Source: JAFNAG01 sp963721405
GTDB taxonomy: Bacteria; Acidobacteriota; UBA6911
NCBI GenBank assembly: GCA_963721405.1
Contig: CAVRJA010000003.1
Coordinates: 930,001-994,000 of the forward strand
Direction: 5' to 3'
Length of the DNA: 64,000 nt
Made by a program: the position numbers and the translations under genes. Of the stretch, positions 26,513-35,044 are shown piece after piece. The notes under the pieces are model-generated. The model worked only from the letters and a program-made list of their open reading frames with translations, had not been told where the DNA came from and made no database searches. The first letter of the stretch is position 1. Each line of letters begins with the position of its first letter.

Positions 26513-27898
26513 CTACTCCGGCAGACGTCGAGCGACAGCATTCAGGGGTCGCGGCATTCGCGACACTGTCGTCCCTTCTTCGATTCCTGATGTGATGACC
26601 ACTTCACACTCGTTCGCGGGCCCCAGGCTGACGGCGCGCAGTTCGGCCCTCCCGTCCGCCAGCACCTCAACAAACGGCTGTCCCTGCTGCATCAGGATGG
26701 CTTCCCGGGGCAACAGCAGCACGTTGTCCCGGCTCTCCAGCAGGACATCTACAGCAGCGGACAGATCCGGCAGGAGTTTGGGATCGCTCCCCGTGATGGC
26801 GATCTGAACGGCGAAGGAGCGAACCACTTTCGAATAATCGCTTGTGCCCGCCATGGCGCCGATGCGCTCGACGCGTCCGGGAAGGACCATTTCCGGGTAG
26901 GCGTCCAGCCGGACCTCGGCTGCCTGGTCCAGGTGCAGCGAATAGATGTCGACCTGATTCACTCGGGCCCGCACCTGCATGGCCGACGGGTTCACGACCA
27001 GCAGGAGAGCGGACCCCGGCCTCACCTCATCCCCCTCCTGTGGCGCCGCCATGCGTGACATTTTGAAAATCGGAGTCAGCACCGCAAGCCCCTCGAGCGG
27101 CGATTTGATCGTCATCTTTTCGATGTTGCGCCGCGCATAGAGCATGGCATTCTGCGCCCGGTCGCGCTGGATCTCGAGAATGCGGAGTTCGGCTGCCGCC
27201 GCCTCGCGCTTCAGGTTGAAGGTCTCCTTCAGCTGCTTGAGGCGCGCCTCGGCTTCCGCCAGATTCTGCTTGTTCCTCTCCGCCTCAATGCTCGAAATGA
27301 CTTCATTCTTGCGCATGTCCACGCGGGCGGACTGCAGGTCGTAATCAGCCGACTTGAGTTCGGTCTCATCACGAGCCAGCCCGACTGCCTGGTCTGCCTG
27401 CTTCCGTTTGATCTGTTCCAGGAGATTCTGATACTCGGCCTCACGGTCAAATACCGTCCGCATCTGGTTCTGGCGGTCGAATTCGAGGAGCGTATCGCCG
27501 GCTCGAACCCGCTGGCCATTGCCCACCAGCTTGGTAATCACCATCGAGGACGAGGCCTGCCCGGTCAGGCGCGGCGCCATCACAACGTAGGATTGCGAGG
27601 CTTCCACGGTGCCGTGGAGACGGAGAGTGCGCCGGAAGTCACGGCGTTCGACTCGTGCCGTGGCAGACAGGCTTCCTTGCCCGTTTGTTTCCGCTGCGGC
27701 GCCCGGCCCCTGCCGGGCGCAGGCGCTGTAGGCCAGGAACAAGCCGGCCACCCATGAGAGCAGCAGTATTCGCACGCTGACACTTGAACACGATTCGACC
27801 TTCCTCCCGTTGTGGTGCGCGAGACTGGCGCGGCACTTGCCGCAAGGCGGGATGACAAGCCGATGATGAAATGAGCGGAACACGACCACAAACTCCAC
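26513..27898 (-). CDS. HlyD/MacA-type periplasmic adaptor subunit (first of three)
   Basis: An efflux adaptor of up to 461 residues. After an N-terminal hydrophobic segment (VRILLLSWVAGLFLAYSAC, signal peptide or lipoprotein-like) come a lipoyl half (NGQRVRAGDTLLEFDRQNQ), a long helical hairpin with many Lys/Glu/Gln residues, and a beta-barrel domain ending in RLPE. The start is uncertain: the frame opens with GTG at 27898, but the first ~40 residues look unusual, and an internal GTG at 27775 would begin directly at the signal segment. First gene of the four-gene export operon. Confidence 0.8.
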   Translation of the reverse strand: MEFVVVFRSFHHRLVIPPCGKCRASLAHHNGRKVESCSSVSVRILLLSWVAGLFLAYSACARQGPGAAAETNGQGSLSATARVERRDFRRTLRLHGTVEASQSYVVMAPRLTGQASSSMVITKLVGNGQRVRAGDTLLEFDRQNQMRTVFDREAEYQNLLEQIKRKQADQAVGLARDETELKSADYDLQSARVDMRKNEVISSIEAERNKQNLAEAEARLKQLKETFNLKREAAAAELRILEIQRDRAQNAMLYARRNIEKMTIKSPLEGLAVLTPIFKMSRMAAPQEGDEVRPGSALLLVVNPSAMQVRARVNQVDIYSLHLDQAAEVRLDAYPEMVLPGRVERIGAMAGTSDYSKVVRSFAVQIAITGSDPKLLPDLSAAVDVLLESRDNVLLLPREAILMQQGQPFVEVLADGRAELRAVSLGPANECEVVITSGIEEGTTVSRMPRPLNAVARRLPE

Positions 27899-27899
27899 A

Positions 27900-28326
27900 C
27901 GGAACCAGCAGTGCTCGTTATTGCGTGCTTAGGGTTCGCGCAAAAATAAGTTCGCATTCTGGCGCGAGCGCCGGATGGGCAGATGCAAGGCGCCGCGACG
28001 CAGGCGATGTGGTGACATCGTCGAGGAGCGGCAACGCAGCAGATGCCCGTCCGCCGCCGCGCCCCGCAGGGCTGCCGGCCCTCCAGCTTGCTACATTCCT
28101 ACCCCGCTTCCGCGCGCCGTCCGCAAGCTGGAAAGACGGCAGCAGAATGTGAAGTTATTGTTGCGCGAGCCCTTAGCCTGTGCTGTCAGGGGGATTGCAC
28201 CGCGACGTCCTGCCACGTCGGCCCCTATCTTAGACGATTCTGCCCGCAGTTTAGTTGAAAAAAATCGCCGGCACCTGCCGTCCGCTACGATGTCCCCTCC
28301 ACCAAAAGGTCCCGTCCGGCGAGAAT
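27900..28326. other. intergenic region with a GC-rich repeat-like segment
   Basis: No gene is supported. Positions ~27973-28048 (GGGCAGATGCAAGGCGCC ... GCAACGCAGCAGATGCCCG) contain a repeated CAGATGC and complementary GGGCA/TGCCC ends, so the segment can fold and may be a dispersed intergenic repeat. The rest contains the expected promoters of the divergent flanking genes, not clearly visible. Confidence 0.4.
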
Positions 28327-28555
28327 GTCTCAAAACTAGTTTCTGTCGCGAAACTCAACCATTGTCCTGCCTGGTCCTGGACGTGGACCCGGACCTCGAC
28401 CTGGACGTGGCCAGGCATTATTGATGGTACCTCTCGCGAATGCGGCACTTATATCGGGCCATACGTACTTGCCGGGTCTACGTCTACGTCCAGGTCCAAG
28501 TCTAAGTCCAGGTCAGACGACCTTGAAGTTTCGCGACAGAAACTGGTTTTAAGAC
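28327..28555 (+). mobile_element. gene-less hexamer-array element, copy C (MITE-like)
   Basis: Perfect 17-bp inverted terminal repeats GTTTCTGTCGCGAAACT at 28339-28355 and 28527-28543, extending outward to 29 bp at 27/29 identity (28327-28555). Inside, hexamers of GGACNT type (28374-28411) face ANGTCC hexamers (28475-28516) around a ~60-nt core containing CCTCTCGCGAATGCGGCACT. The copy at 37936-38158 is the same element in the opposite orientation with about three more hexamers. No gene is present. Confidence 0.75.
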
Positions 28556-28710
28556 GGCGCCGGCGGCCGGGACCGACTGCGGCCGGGCCCTACCGCGGCG
28601 GGAAATGCCTGTATGGTAGCTGCGGTTTTCTGATGCGGCACCCGTGCCCTCTGGGCTAAGATTGCCGCGCCGCAGGTCGATACGATCCCATCGGATAAAA
28701 GGAGAGCGAA

Positions 28711-30297
28711 ATGAAGAGGCAAAACCATCCGGAACGCCTGATGAGACACTGCTTACCGGCCGCAGTTGCATTTCTGCTACTGGTGTCGTTGTCGTTGTCC
28801 TGGCAGGAGCAGGCGCCATCTACGGAAAGCTGCACAAGCATCCTCGTCGGGAAGCTCGCGTCTGCCGACGGTTCGACGATGACTTCTCATTCCTGCGACA
28901 GCGGGACCGACAGGACCTGGATGAACATGGTGCCGCGCCGGACACACGCAGCCGGCGAAATGACCCAGGTGTGGCTGGAACCCAAACGGACCAAGGGTCC
29001 GGACGATTCGGACCGTATCCCGACCGGAGAGATTCCGGAGGTCGCAGAGACCTACAAATACCTCAACGCCGCATATCCCATCATGAACGAGTATCAGCTG
29101 GCGATCGGCGAAACCACTACCGGCGGCAGGCGCGAGTTGCAGAGTTCCGCCGGAATCATCGACGCCCCGGAACTGTATCGCCTGGTCCTGGAAAGAGCCA
29201 GGACGGCGCGTGAGGCGATCAGGATCGCCGATGAGCTCACAAAGAAATACGGGTACAACGATGCGGGGGAATGCTTCACTTTCTCCGATCCCAACGAAGT
29301 CTGGCATTTCGAAATTCTCGGGCCCGGGAGAGGAAAGATCGGAGCGGTCTGGGCCGCCGCCCGCATTCCCGACGATCAGATCGGGGTTTCTGCGAACGCC
29401 CACAGGATCCGCCAGCTCGACCTGAGGAACAGAGACTACTACATGGCTTCGGACAATGTGCTGACCCTCGCACAGGAGATGGGATGGTGGAGCGCGAAAA
29501 GCGGCGTGCCTTTCGAGTTCTGCTATGCATACGCCGACAGGACCAGCCTGTACTGCCGCCGCCGGGAATGGCGCGTTTTGAGCCTGTTGGCCCCTTCCCT
29601 CAAATTGGATCCCAACGCCGAAAACTATCCGCTCTCCGTAAAGCCGGACAAAAAGGTGTCCGTCCAGGACATCCTCGCCATCTTCCGGGATTCCTATGAA
29701 GGCACGGCGTTCGACATGACGCGGAACCTGACCGTGGTCAGCCAGAAGGGGCAAGCCGTAAAGAGTCCGGTGGCAAATCCCTTCATGAGCGGTGAATTGC
29801 GGGATCTGTTCCGCATCCAGCGGGAGCGGACCATCTGCTCGCCGACCGCCACCTACCTGCAGATCACGCAATCCCGCTCCTGGCTGCCAAACCCGATCGG
29901 CGGCCTGGTGTGGCTGGGCTACGACAATCCCGCGACCACGCCGCACATGCCCTTCTACATCGGTGTAACCCAGGTGCCGGACACCTTCATGGTCGACGGC
30001 AGGGAGAAGTATCGGCGCGATTGCGCCTGGTGGGCCTTCCGGCAGGCAAGCAAACTTTCCTACATCCGATACCAGGAAATGAAGGAGGATGTAAGGAAGG
30101 TCTGGCTGCCGATCGAAGAACAGGCGTTCGGCAAGCAGAAGGAGATCGAGGAGGAAGCGTTGCGCCTTTACAAGGCGGATCCCGCCAAGGCCGAGGATTT
30201 CCTGACCAAATACTGCCACGGCATCGCCAACAAGGCGGTCGAAGACTACTGGAAGCTCGGCGAGCTCCTCTGGTCGAAATACAACAACAGTTTTTGA
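28711..30297 (+). CDS. C69-family dipeptidase (PepD type)
   Basis: A 528-residue Ntn-hydrolase of peptidase family C69. A signal peptide (hydrophobic stretch to about residue 31) is followed by ESCTSILVGKLASADGSTM; the Cys at about residue 41 is the expected catalytic nucleophile exposed after processing. Further family features are ETTTGGRREL, GYNDAGECFTFSDPNEVWHFEI and a C-terminal region with SYIRYQEMKEDV. It probably releases dipeptides or processes N-terminal residues in the periplasm. AAGGAGAG precedes the ATG. No partner gene is obvious; the DsbD-like gene downstream is about 100 bp away. Confidence 0.88.
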   Translation: MKRQNHPERLMRHCLPAAVAFLLLVSLSLSWQEQAPSTESCTSILVGKLASADGSTMTSHSCDSGTDRTWMNMVPRRTHAAGEMTQVWLEPKRTKGPDDSDRIPTGEIPEVAETYKYLNAAYPIMNEYQLAIGETTTGGRRELQSSAGIIDAPELYRLVLERARTAREAIRIADELTKKYGYNDAGECFTFSDPNEVWHFEILGPGRGKIGAVWAAARIPDDQIGVSANAHRIRQLDLRNRDYYMASDNVLTLAQEMGWWSAKSGVPFEFCYAYADRTSLYCRRREWRVLSLLAPSLKLDPNAENYPLSVKPDKKVSVQDILAIFRDSYEGTAFDMTRNLTVVSQKGQAVKSPVANPFMSGELRDLFRIQRERTICSPTATYLQITQSRSWLPNPIGGLVWLGYDNPATTPHMPFYIGVTQVPDTFMVDGREKYRRDCAWWAFRQASKLSYIRYQEMKEDVRKVWLPIEEQAFGKQKEIEEEALRLYKADPAKAEDFLTKYCHGIANKAVEDYWKLGELLWSKYNNSF

Positions 30298-30398
30298 GAC
30301 ATTCTCGGCGGCCCGGACCTACTTGCCACGATTATTTCCTCTTGTAAGTTGCTGTGAGAAGTTGGTACAAGAACTCCGCAATCAACGGAGGGAATGAG

Positions 30399-30920
30399 AT
30401 GTTGAGGTCCAGTTCCAGACGAACGGCAATCCTGGCCATTGCCATCATTGCGGCATCACTCCTGGGCGCCCGGGCAGGCTCATCCGGTCAGATCCCCAAG
30501 GAACCGATCAAATTCTCCGTCCAGGCCGGCCAGCCGGATCGTCCTCTCAAACCGGGCGACACATTCAACCTGCAATTGACGGCACGGATCGAAGAGGGCT
30601 GGCACCTCTACTCGACCGACCAGGCCGAAGGGGGCCCGACACCCACGCGCATCGTTATCCCGGATGGCCAGCCGTTTGAACAGGCCGGGAAACTGGAATC
30701 GCCGGAGCCGAAGACCATCATGGACCCGAACTTCAACCTCATGACCGAATATTACGAAGGGGAAGCCACATTCACGATCCCGGTGAAGGTGGGTCCGTCC
30801 GCGGTCCCGGGCAAGGCGGAAGTCAAGGTCAACGTCAGTTTTCAGACCTGCAATGACGAGCTTTGCCTTCCCCCGAAGACGGTGAAGCTTTCTGCGGCAA
30901 TCAACCTGGCCGCGCGTTAA
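30399..30920 (+). CDS. secreted DsbD N-terminal-like domain protein
   Basis: A 173-residue exported protein with a signal peptide (AILAIAIIAASLLGARA) followed by a single domain similar to the N-terminal immunoglobulin-like domain of DsbD (DsbC_2 type): LKPGDTFNLQLTARIEEGWHLYS and FQTCNDELCLPPKTVKL, where the two Cys of CNDELC match the DsbD-alpha redox pair. The membrane and thioredoxin domains of full DsbD are missing, so it could be a stand-alone thiol-exchange partner. GGAGGG precedes the ATG. Confidence 0.8.
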   Translation: MLRSSSRRTAILAIAIIAASLLGARAGSSGQIPKEPIKFSVQAGQPDRPLKPGDTFNLQLTARIEEGWHLYSTDQAEGGPTPTRIVIPDGQPFEQAGKLESPEPKTIMDPNFNLMTEYYEGEATFTIPVKVGPSAVPGKAEVKVNVSFQTCNDELCLPPKTVKLSAAINLAAR

Positions 30921-30947
30921 ACCCGTCGCTCGATCCTCCACAAGAGA

Positions 30948-33200
30948 ATGGATATTCAACAGCTGATCTCGCAAGAACTCTCGCTCGGACTGAACCAGGT
31001 GCAGAACGCACTGAGTCTCTTCGCCGAGGGGGGCACAGTCCCCTTTATCGCCCGCTATCGCAAGGAACGTACCGGCGAGATGAACGAAGTCCAGCTTCGT
31101 TCATTGCTGGAGCGTTTCACTTATCTTACCGAACTCGAAGAGCGGAAGGCGGCAATTCTCCAATCGATCGAGGAGCAAGGCAAGCTCACCGGCGATCTGA
31201 AAGCCAGGATCGAGAGCTGCCTGCAGAAGACGGAACTGGAGGACCTCTATCTACCCTTCCGTCCCAAGAGACGCACCCGGGCGACGATCGCCAGGGAGAG
31301 AGGGCTCGAGCCGCTGGCCCTGATGATAAAAAGCCTCAACGTCGCGGACGCGCCGGCGGCGGATCTCGCAGCAGAGGCTTCGAACTACATTTCCGAGAGC
31401 CTGGGAGTTGCGACCGCTGTCGAGGCACTTCAAGGCGCCTCGGACATCGTGGCCGAAGAGGTGTCCGAGAAGGCCGAATTGCGCCGCCACATACGCGAAT
31501 TTCTCGCAAACGAGGGCTTCTTCACTTCGAGCATCAAGGACGAGCATCCTGAAGGCACGACCAAGTTCGAGATGTACCGGAGCTTCAGGGTCAGAGTCAA
31601 GGACATCGCGCCTCACAACATGCTGGCGCTCCGGCGCGGCGAAGCCGAGGGGATCCTTCACTTCACGATCGAATTCGACCAGGCCGCAATCAGTGCTTAT
31701 CTCGAATCCCAGGAAATTCGCGCCAAAAGGGCGAATGTAAGTGAGTTTTACCGTGCCATGCTCGCCGACGCATTTGAGCGGCTCATGCGGACGACCCTGG
31801 TCGGAGAGGTCCGGCTCGAAAAAAAGCTCTACGCCGATCACGAGTCGTTGAAGACCTTTGAAGCCAACCTGCGTGAACTTTTGCTTGCAAGCCCTGCAGG
31901 CATGAAGCCGACGATCGGGATCGATCCGGGGTTTCGCACAGGCTGCAAAGTCGCCGCGATCGACCGGACCGGAAAGCTCCTGGAATTCGAGACGATCCAC
32001 CCCTATAAGTCCGACACCGAGCGCACGCAGGCGGCCGCAGCCCTGAAGCGCCTGATCGAAAAGTACGGCGTCGAGTTGATCGCGATCGGGAACGGGACTG
32101 CCGGCCGTGAGACCGACGCGTTCGTGTCCGAAGTCCTGGCGAAGGTAGATCGCGAGCCGGTAAAGGTGATGGTGAGCGAGGCCGGGGCGTCGATTTATTC
32201 CGCAAGCGAAACCGCGATCGAGGAGTTCCCCGATCTCGACCTGACTGTCCGGGGCGCCGTCAGCATCGCCCGCCGGCTCCAGGACCCTCTCGCCGAACTG
32301 GTAAAGATCGATCCCAAGTCGATCGGAGTCGGCCAGTATCAGCACGACGTCGATCAGAAGCTCCTGAAACAAAAACTCGACGGAACGGTGGAAAGCTGCG
32401 TGAACTATGTCGGCATCGATCTGAACCTGGCCTCAAAGGAGCTGTTGAGCTTCATATCGGGGATCACATCTTCGGTGGCGGCGAACATCATCGGATTCCG
32501 CAATGAGCACGGCGCATTCCACAATCGGAAGGAACTCCTGCGGGTGCCGAAGTTCGGCCCCAAGACCTTCGAGCAGGCAGCGGGTTTTCTGCGCATTCGG
32601 GGCGGAAGCAACCCGCTCGACAATACCGCCGTCCACCCGGAAAGCTACTTTGTGGTCGAGGCCATCGCCCGCGATCTCGGGCTGCCGCCGGATCGAGTGA
32701 CCGAGGCCGGCGACAAGCTCGCCTCGATCGACTTGAACAAATATGTCACTGCTGAGGTGGGGGAACCGACATTGCGCGATATCATCGCCGAGCTGGAGAA
32801 GCCGGGCCGCGACCCACGCGCGGAATTCCGCTACGCCACCTTCAACGAGGAGGTCAAAGAGATCAAGGACCTCGTCCCGGGCATGGTCCTCGAAGGGATC
32901 GTGACCAACGTCGCCAACTTCGGCGCATTCATCGACATCGGGGTACACCAGGACGGGCTGGTTCATGTGTCGCAACTGGCCGACCGGTTCGTCGACGACC
33001 CCAAGAAGGTCGTGAAGGTGGGGCAGATCGTGAAGGTCCGTGTGCTCGAAGTGAACGAGAAGCTCAAGCGAATCTCGCTTTCGATGAAATCGCAGGCCGG
33101 CGCATCGAAGCCCCGCAGCAGGAAAAAGGCCGAGCCGTCCAGGGAGAAGCCCGCATCCATCCAGGACCTCATGACCAGGTTCAACACTCCAAAGCGATAA
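30948..33200 (+). CDS. tex: Tex, S1-domain RNA-binding transcription accessory protein
   Basis: A 750-residue protein with the full Tex architecture: helical N-terminal domain (GGTVPFIARYRKERTGEMNE), YqgF/RNase H-like domain (TIGIDPGFRTGCKVAAID, near residue 323), helix-hairpin-helix region (SSVAANIIGFRNEHGAFHNR) and C-terminal S1 domain (MVLEGIVTNVANFGAFIDIG). Tex binds nucleic acids and the RNA polymerase complex and affects transcription. The terminal Lys/Ser-rich tail is typical. It converges with the methyltransferase/anti-sigma gene, stops 3 bp apart. Confidence 0.96.
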   Translation: MDIQQLISQELSLGLNQVQNALSLFAEGGTVPFIARYRKERTGEMNEVQLRSLLERFTYLTELEERKAAILQSIEEQGKLTGDLKARIESCLQKTELEDLYLPFRPKRRTRATIARERGLEPLALMIKSLNVADAPAADLAAEASNYISESLGVATAVEALQGASDIVAEEVSEKAELRRHIREFLANEGFFTSSIKDEHPEGTTKFEMYRSFRVRVKDIAPHNMLALRRGEAEGILHFTIEFDQAAISAYLESQEIRAKRANVSEFYRAMLADAFERLMRTTLVGEVRLEKKLYADHESLKTFEANLRELLLASPAGMKPTIGIDPGFRTGCKVAAIDRTGKLLEFETIHPYKSDTERTQAAAALKRLIEKYGVELIAIGNGTAGRETDAFVSEVLAKVDREPVKVMVSEAGASIYSASETAIEEFPDLDLTVRGAVSIARRLQDPLAELVKIDPKSIGVGQYQHDVDQKLLKQKLDGTVESCVNYVGIDLNLASKELLSFISGITSSVAANIIGFRNEHGAFHNRKELLRVPKFGPKTFEQAAGFLRIRGGSNPLDNTAVHPESYFVVEAIARDLGLPPDRVTEAGDKLASIDLNKYVTAEVGEPTLRDIIAELEKPGRDPRAEFRYATFNEEVKEIKDLVPGMVLEGIVTNVANFGAFIDIGVHQDGLVHVSQLADRFVDDPKKVVKVGQIVKVRVLEVNEKLKRISLSMKSQAGASKPRSRKKAEPSREKPASIQDLMTRFNTPKR

Positions 33201-33203
33201 ACC

Positions 33204-34085
33204 TCAGGGCCGGCAATGGCGGCACGGGCGAAAACCCGCCTCCGCCGCTGCGGACGCACTGACAAGCAGAATCCGGTTTTTCTGCCGGACCCGGCGGGCA
33301 TCGCGGCAGGTGGGGAAGCAATATATCCCGGTGCTCCTGCACCCGATGAATCGGACGCCTTCGCCGGCATATTGTTCGATCTCGCTCACCGGGGCCCCTT
33401 CCTTCATGAGCAGAATGCGCTTCAAAGGGGTGCCGAACGCATACCTGCCGATGCCTCCTGCGGAGGGAACCACCCGGTGGCACGGCAGAAGCAGCGGCAC
33501 AGGATTGTGCGCCATTGCGTTGCCCACAGCACGCACCGCCGCGGGATTTCCGGCTTCGCGGGCCAGCCAGCTGTAGGGCCGGACTTCCCCGCGCGGGATC
33601 TGCCTCAAGAGCCTCAGGACGGTTTGCTCGAAAGAAGTCAAGCCCGACAGGTCGACACGCACGGTCGACGGAGACTGGCCGGAGGCAGCCTTCCTTATTG
33701 CATTCGCATAGACCGGGGGCATTTCGCCCTTCACCGGGCGATGGCCCAGGCGCCTCTCACAAATTTTCTCAAAAACGGCCGGATCCCCTCCGCTCGGGTC
33801 GATCCGGGTGATTCCTTTGGCATTGTAGGCAACCCAGACGATGCCAAGAGCCGTTTTCACGGCAGCGTAGCGGTCAACCTTCTCCGCTTTCACCTGCTTG
33901 AGGATGTTCGAGGGGGCCTGAACCTGCAGCCGCATCAGGTCCACCGCGATCTCTTCGATGCCTTGCAGATCGACCGCGCATGCCGTGCATTTGGACAGGT
34001 GCGCAATGACCTCCTCATTCTCCCGGCGTCCAAGTTCTCCGGTACGAAAGGCATCCAGCCGCCTGGAAACTTCCTCACATCGCAT
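33204..34085 (-). CDS. anti-sigma-like zinc domain fused to O6-alkylguanine methyltransferase and Ada-type methyl acceptor domain
   Basis: A 293-residue fusion with an unusual domain order. Residues 1-45 form a zf-HC2/ZAS anti-sigma motif (H29, C33, C36, with C3 upstream). Residues ~72-228 are an Ogt/MGMT domain with arginine finger R185, GNAMAHNP and the methyl-acceptor PCHRV (C202). Residues ~245-293 match the N-terminal zinc domain of Ada (TGIYCFPTC and FRPCRHC; C256, C260, C288, C291), whose first Cys accepts methyl groups from phosphotriesters; here it is C-terminal, and no AraC-type HTH exists. The start overlaps the sigma factor's stop by 11 nt (ATG at 34094 also possible). Inferred role: alkylation-responsive anti-sigma factor and repair enzyme. 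Confidence 0.88.
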   Translation of the reverse strand: MRCEEVSRRLDAFRTGELGRRENEEVIAHLSKCTACAVDLQGIEEIAVDLMRLQVQAPSNILKQVKAEKVDRYAAVKTALGIVWVAYNAKGITRIDPSGGDPAVFEKICERRLGHRPVKGEMPPVYANAIRKAASGQSPSTVRVDLSGLTSFEQTVLRLLRQIPRGEVRPYSWLAREAGNPAAVRAVGNAMAHNPVPLLLPCHRVVPSAGGIGRYAFGTPLKRILLMKEGAPVSEIEQYAGEGVRFIGCRSTGIYCFPTCRDARRVRQKNRILLVSASAAAEAGFRPCRHCRP

Positions 34086-34662
34086 TCTTCTCACCTCTCT
34101 TCTCCAAAGTCATCCGCAGCTTGCGCAGGGCGCGAAACACCTTGCCCCTTACAGCCGATTCGCCTTTCCCTATGATGGAGGCGATTTCGGGATACGACAT
34201 GTCTTCCATGAACCGGAGCAGCACGAGTTCCCTGTCGGCAGGCTCGAGGCGAGCCAAAGCCATGCGCAACTCCTTGCTCCTCTCCTCTGATTCGAGTTTT
34301 CGGACGGCCGCTGCAGGCCGGTGCGGGAGACCGTTCCCGTGGTCAAGGTTATCGGGAACGGAAACTTCGTTTCTCGCGAGCCGGACCTTGCGCCGGCTGT
34401 AGGCGAGGTTGCGCGTAATCCGATACAGCCAGGGACCCAGCTGGAGGCCGCGGCACTTGTCCTCGTCATACCTGGAGGATAACGCCCTGCAGGCCCTGAG
34501 GAAGGCATCCTGGGTGACCTCCTGGGCGTCGAAGGAATTCTGCAGCAACCGCAAGGCGAAGCTGTAGAGGCGGTCCTGGTACTGCAGGACGAGCCGCTCG
34601 ACGGCGCCATCCTCCCTTCGATGCAAAGCCAGGACGAGATTGTCCCCACCGGCCCCAGTCAA
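34075..34662 (-). CDS. ECF-type RNA polymerase sigma factor
   Basis: A 195-residue extracytoplasmic-function sigma factor with sigma-2 (residues ~20-90: LQYQDRLYSFALRLLQNSF, QEVTQDAFLRACRAL, WLYRITRNLAYSRRK) and sigma-4 (residues ~120-185: LARLEPADRELVLLRFMEDM, PEIASIIGKGESAVRGKVFR). The TTG at 34662 is preferred because GGGAGGG stands 4-5 nt before it; a GTG at 34689 would add nine residues. It is translationally coupled to the zinc/methyltransferase gene, the standard sigma/anti-sigma arrangement, so its regulon may include DNA-alkylation defence (inference). Confidence 0.93.
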   Translation of the reverse strand: MTGAGGDNLVLALHRREDGAVERLVLQYQDRLYSFALRLLQNSFDAQEVTQDAFLRACRALSSRYDEDKCRGLQLGPWLYRITRNLAYSRRKVRLARNEVSVPDNLDHGNGLPHRPAAAVRKLESEERSKELRMALARLEPADRELVLLRFMEDMSYPEIASIIGKGESAVRGKVFRALRKLRMTLEKRGEKNAM

Positions 34663-34689
34663 TGTCCCTCCCGGATCATTCCAAACCAC

Positions 34690-35044
34690 TCACCAGGTAA
34701 AACCCCGCATCCGGCATATCCGTTCGCAGGAAATGCACGATTCCACCATGTCAATGGATTCTCTCACCCCAGCGTATTCGTGAACTGTGATTCAGACGCA
34801 CCTATCCGGGCAATACCTCATGGTTTTTCTGAAATTCCATTTTTGCATGCGAATTGCGGCTTTGGCGCATGAACTTGGACGTGGACTTCGACGTGGACGA
34901 GGTTGCGGTACAAATTACTTAGTTGCCGAGACTTAGGGGCGCACTCGTAAGCTCTCCCACGTCCAGGTCCACGCCCAGGTCCAGGTCCGAATCGAGGCCC
35001 CTCTCCCTGCCAGAACCATGCGGCATTGAACGATCCGGGGGGTG
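34690..35044. other. intergenic region carrying a hexamer-array element
   Basis: About 350 bases between the sigma-factor gene and the proline-racemase gene. No gene is seen. Its main content is the hexamer unit at 34875-34988; the sigma promoter should lie at its left end. Confidence 0.5.
34875..34988. repeat. hexamer-array unit E, no recognised terminal repeat
   Basis: GGACGT/GGACTT hexamers at 34875-34900 face AGGTCC/ACGTCC hexamers at 34959-34988 around a 58-nt core (starting GGTTGCGGTACAAATTACTT). The core is unlike that of the elements at 28327 or 37936, and no terminal inverted repeat was found around it. It may be a third subfamily or a decayed copy. Confidence 0.65.

Noticed and set aside
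28327..28555. A clear target-site duplication for the C/D family
   Set aside because: Flanks of copy C are inverted and not directly repeated; copy D has only a 5-bp GAGCT on both sides, too short to rely on.
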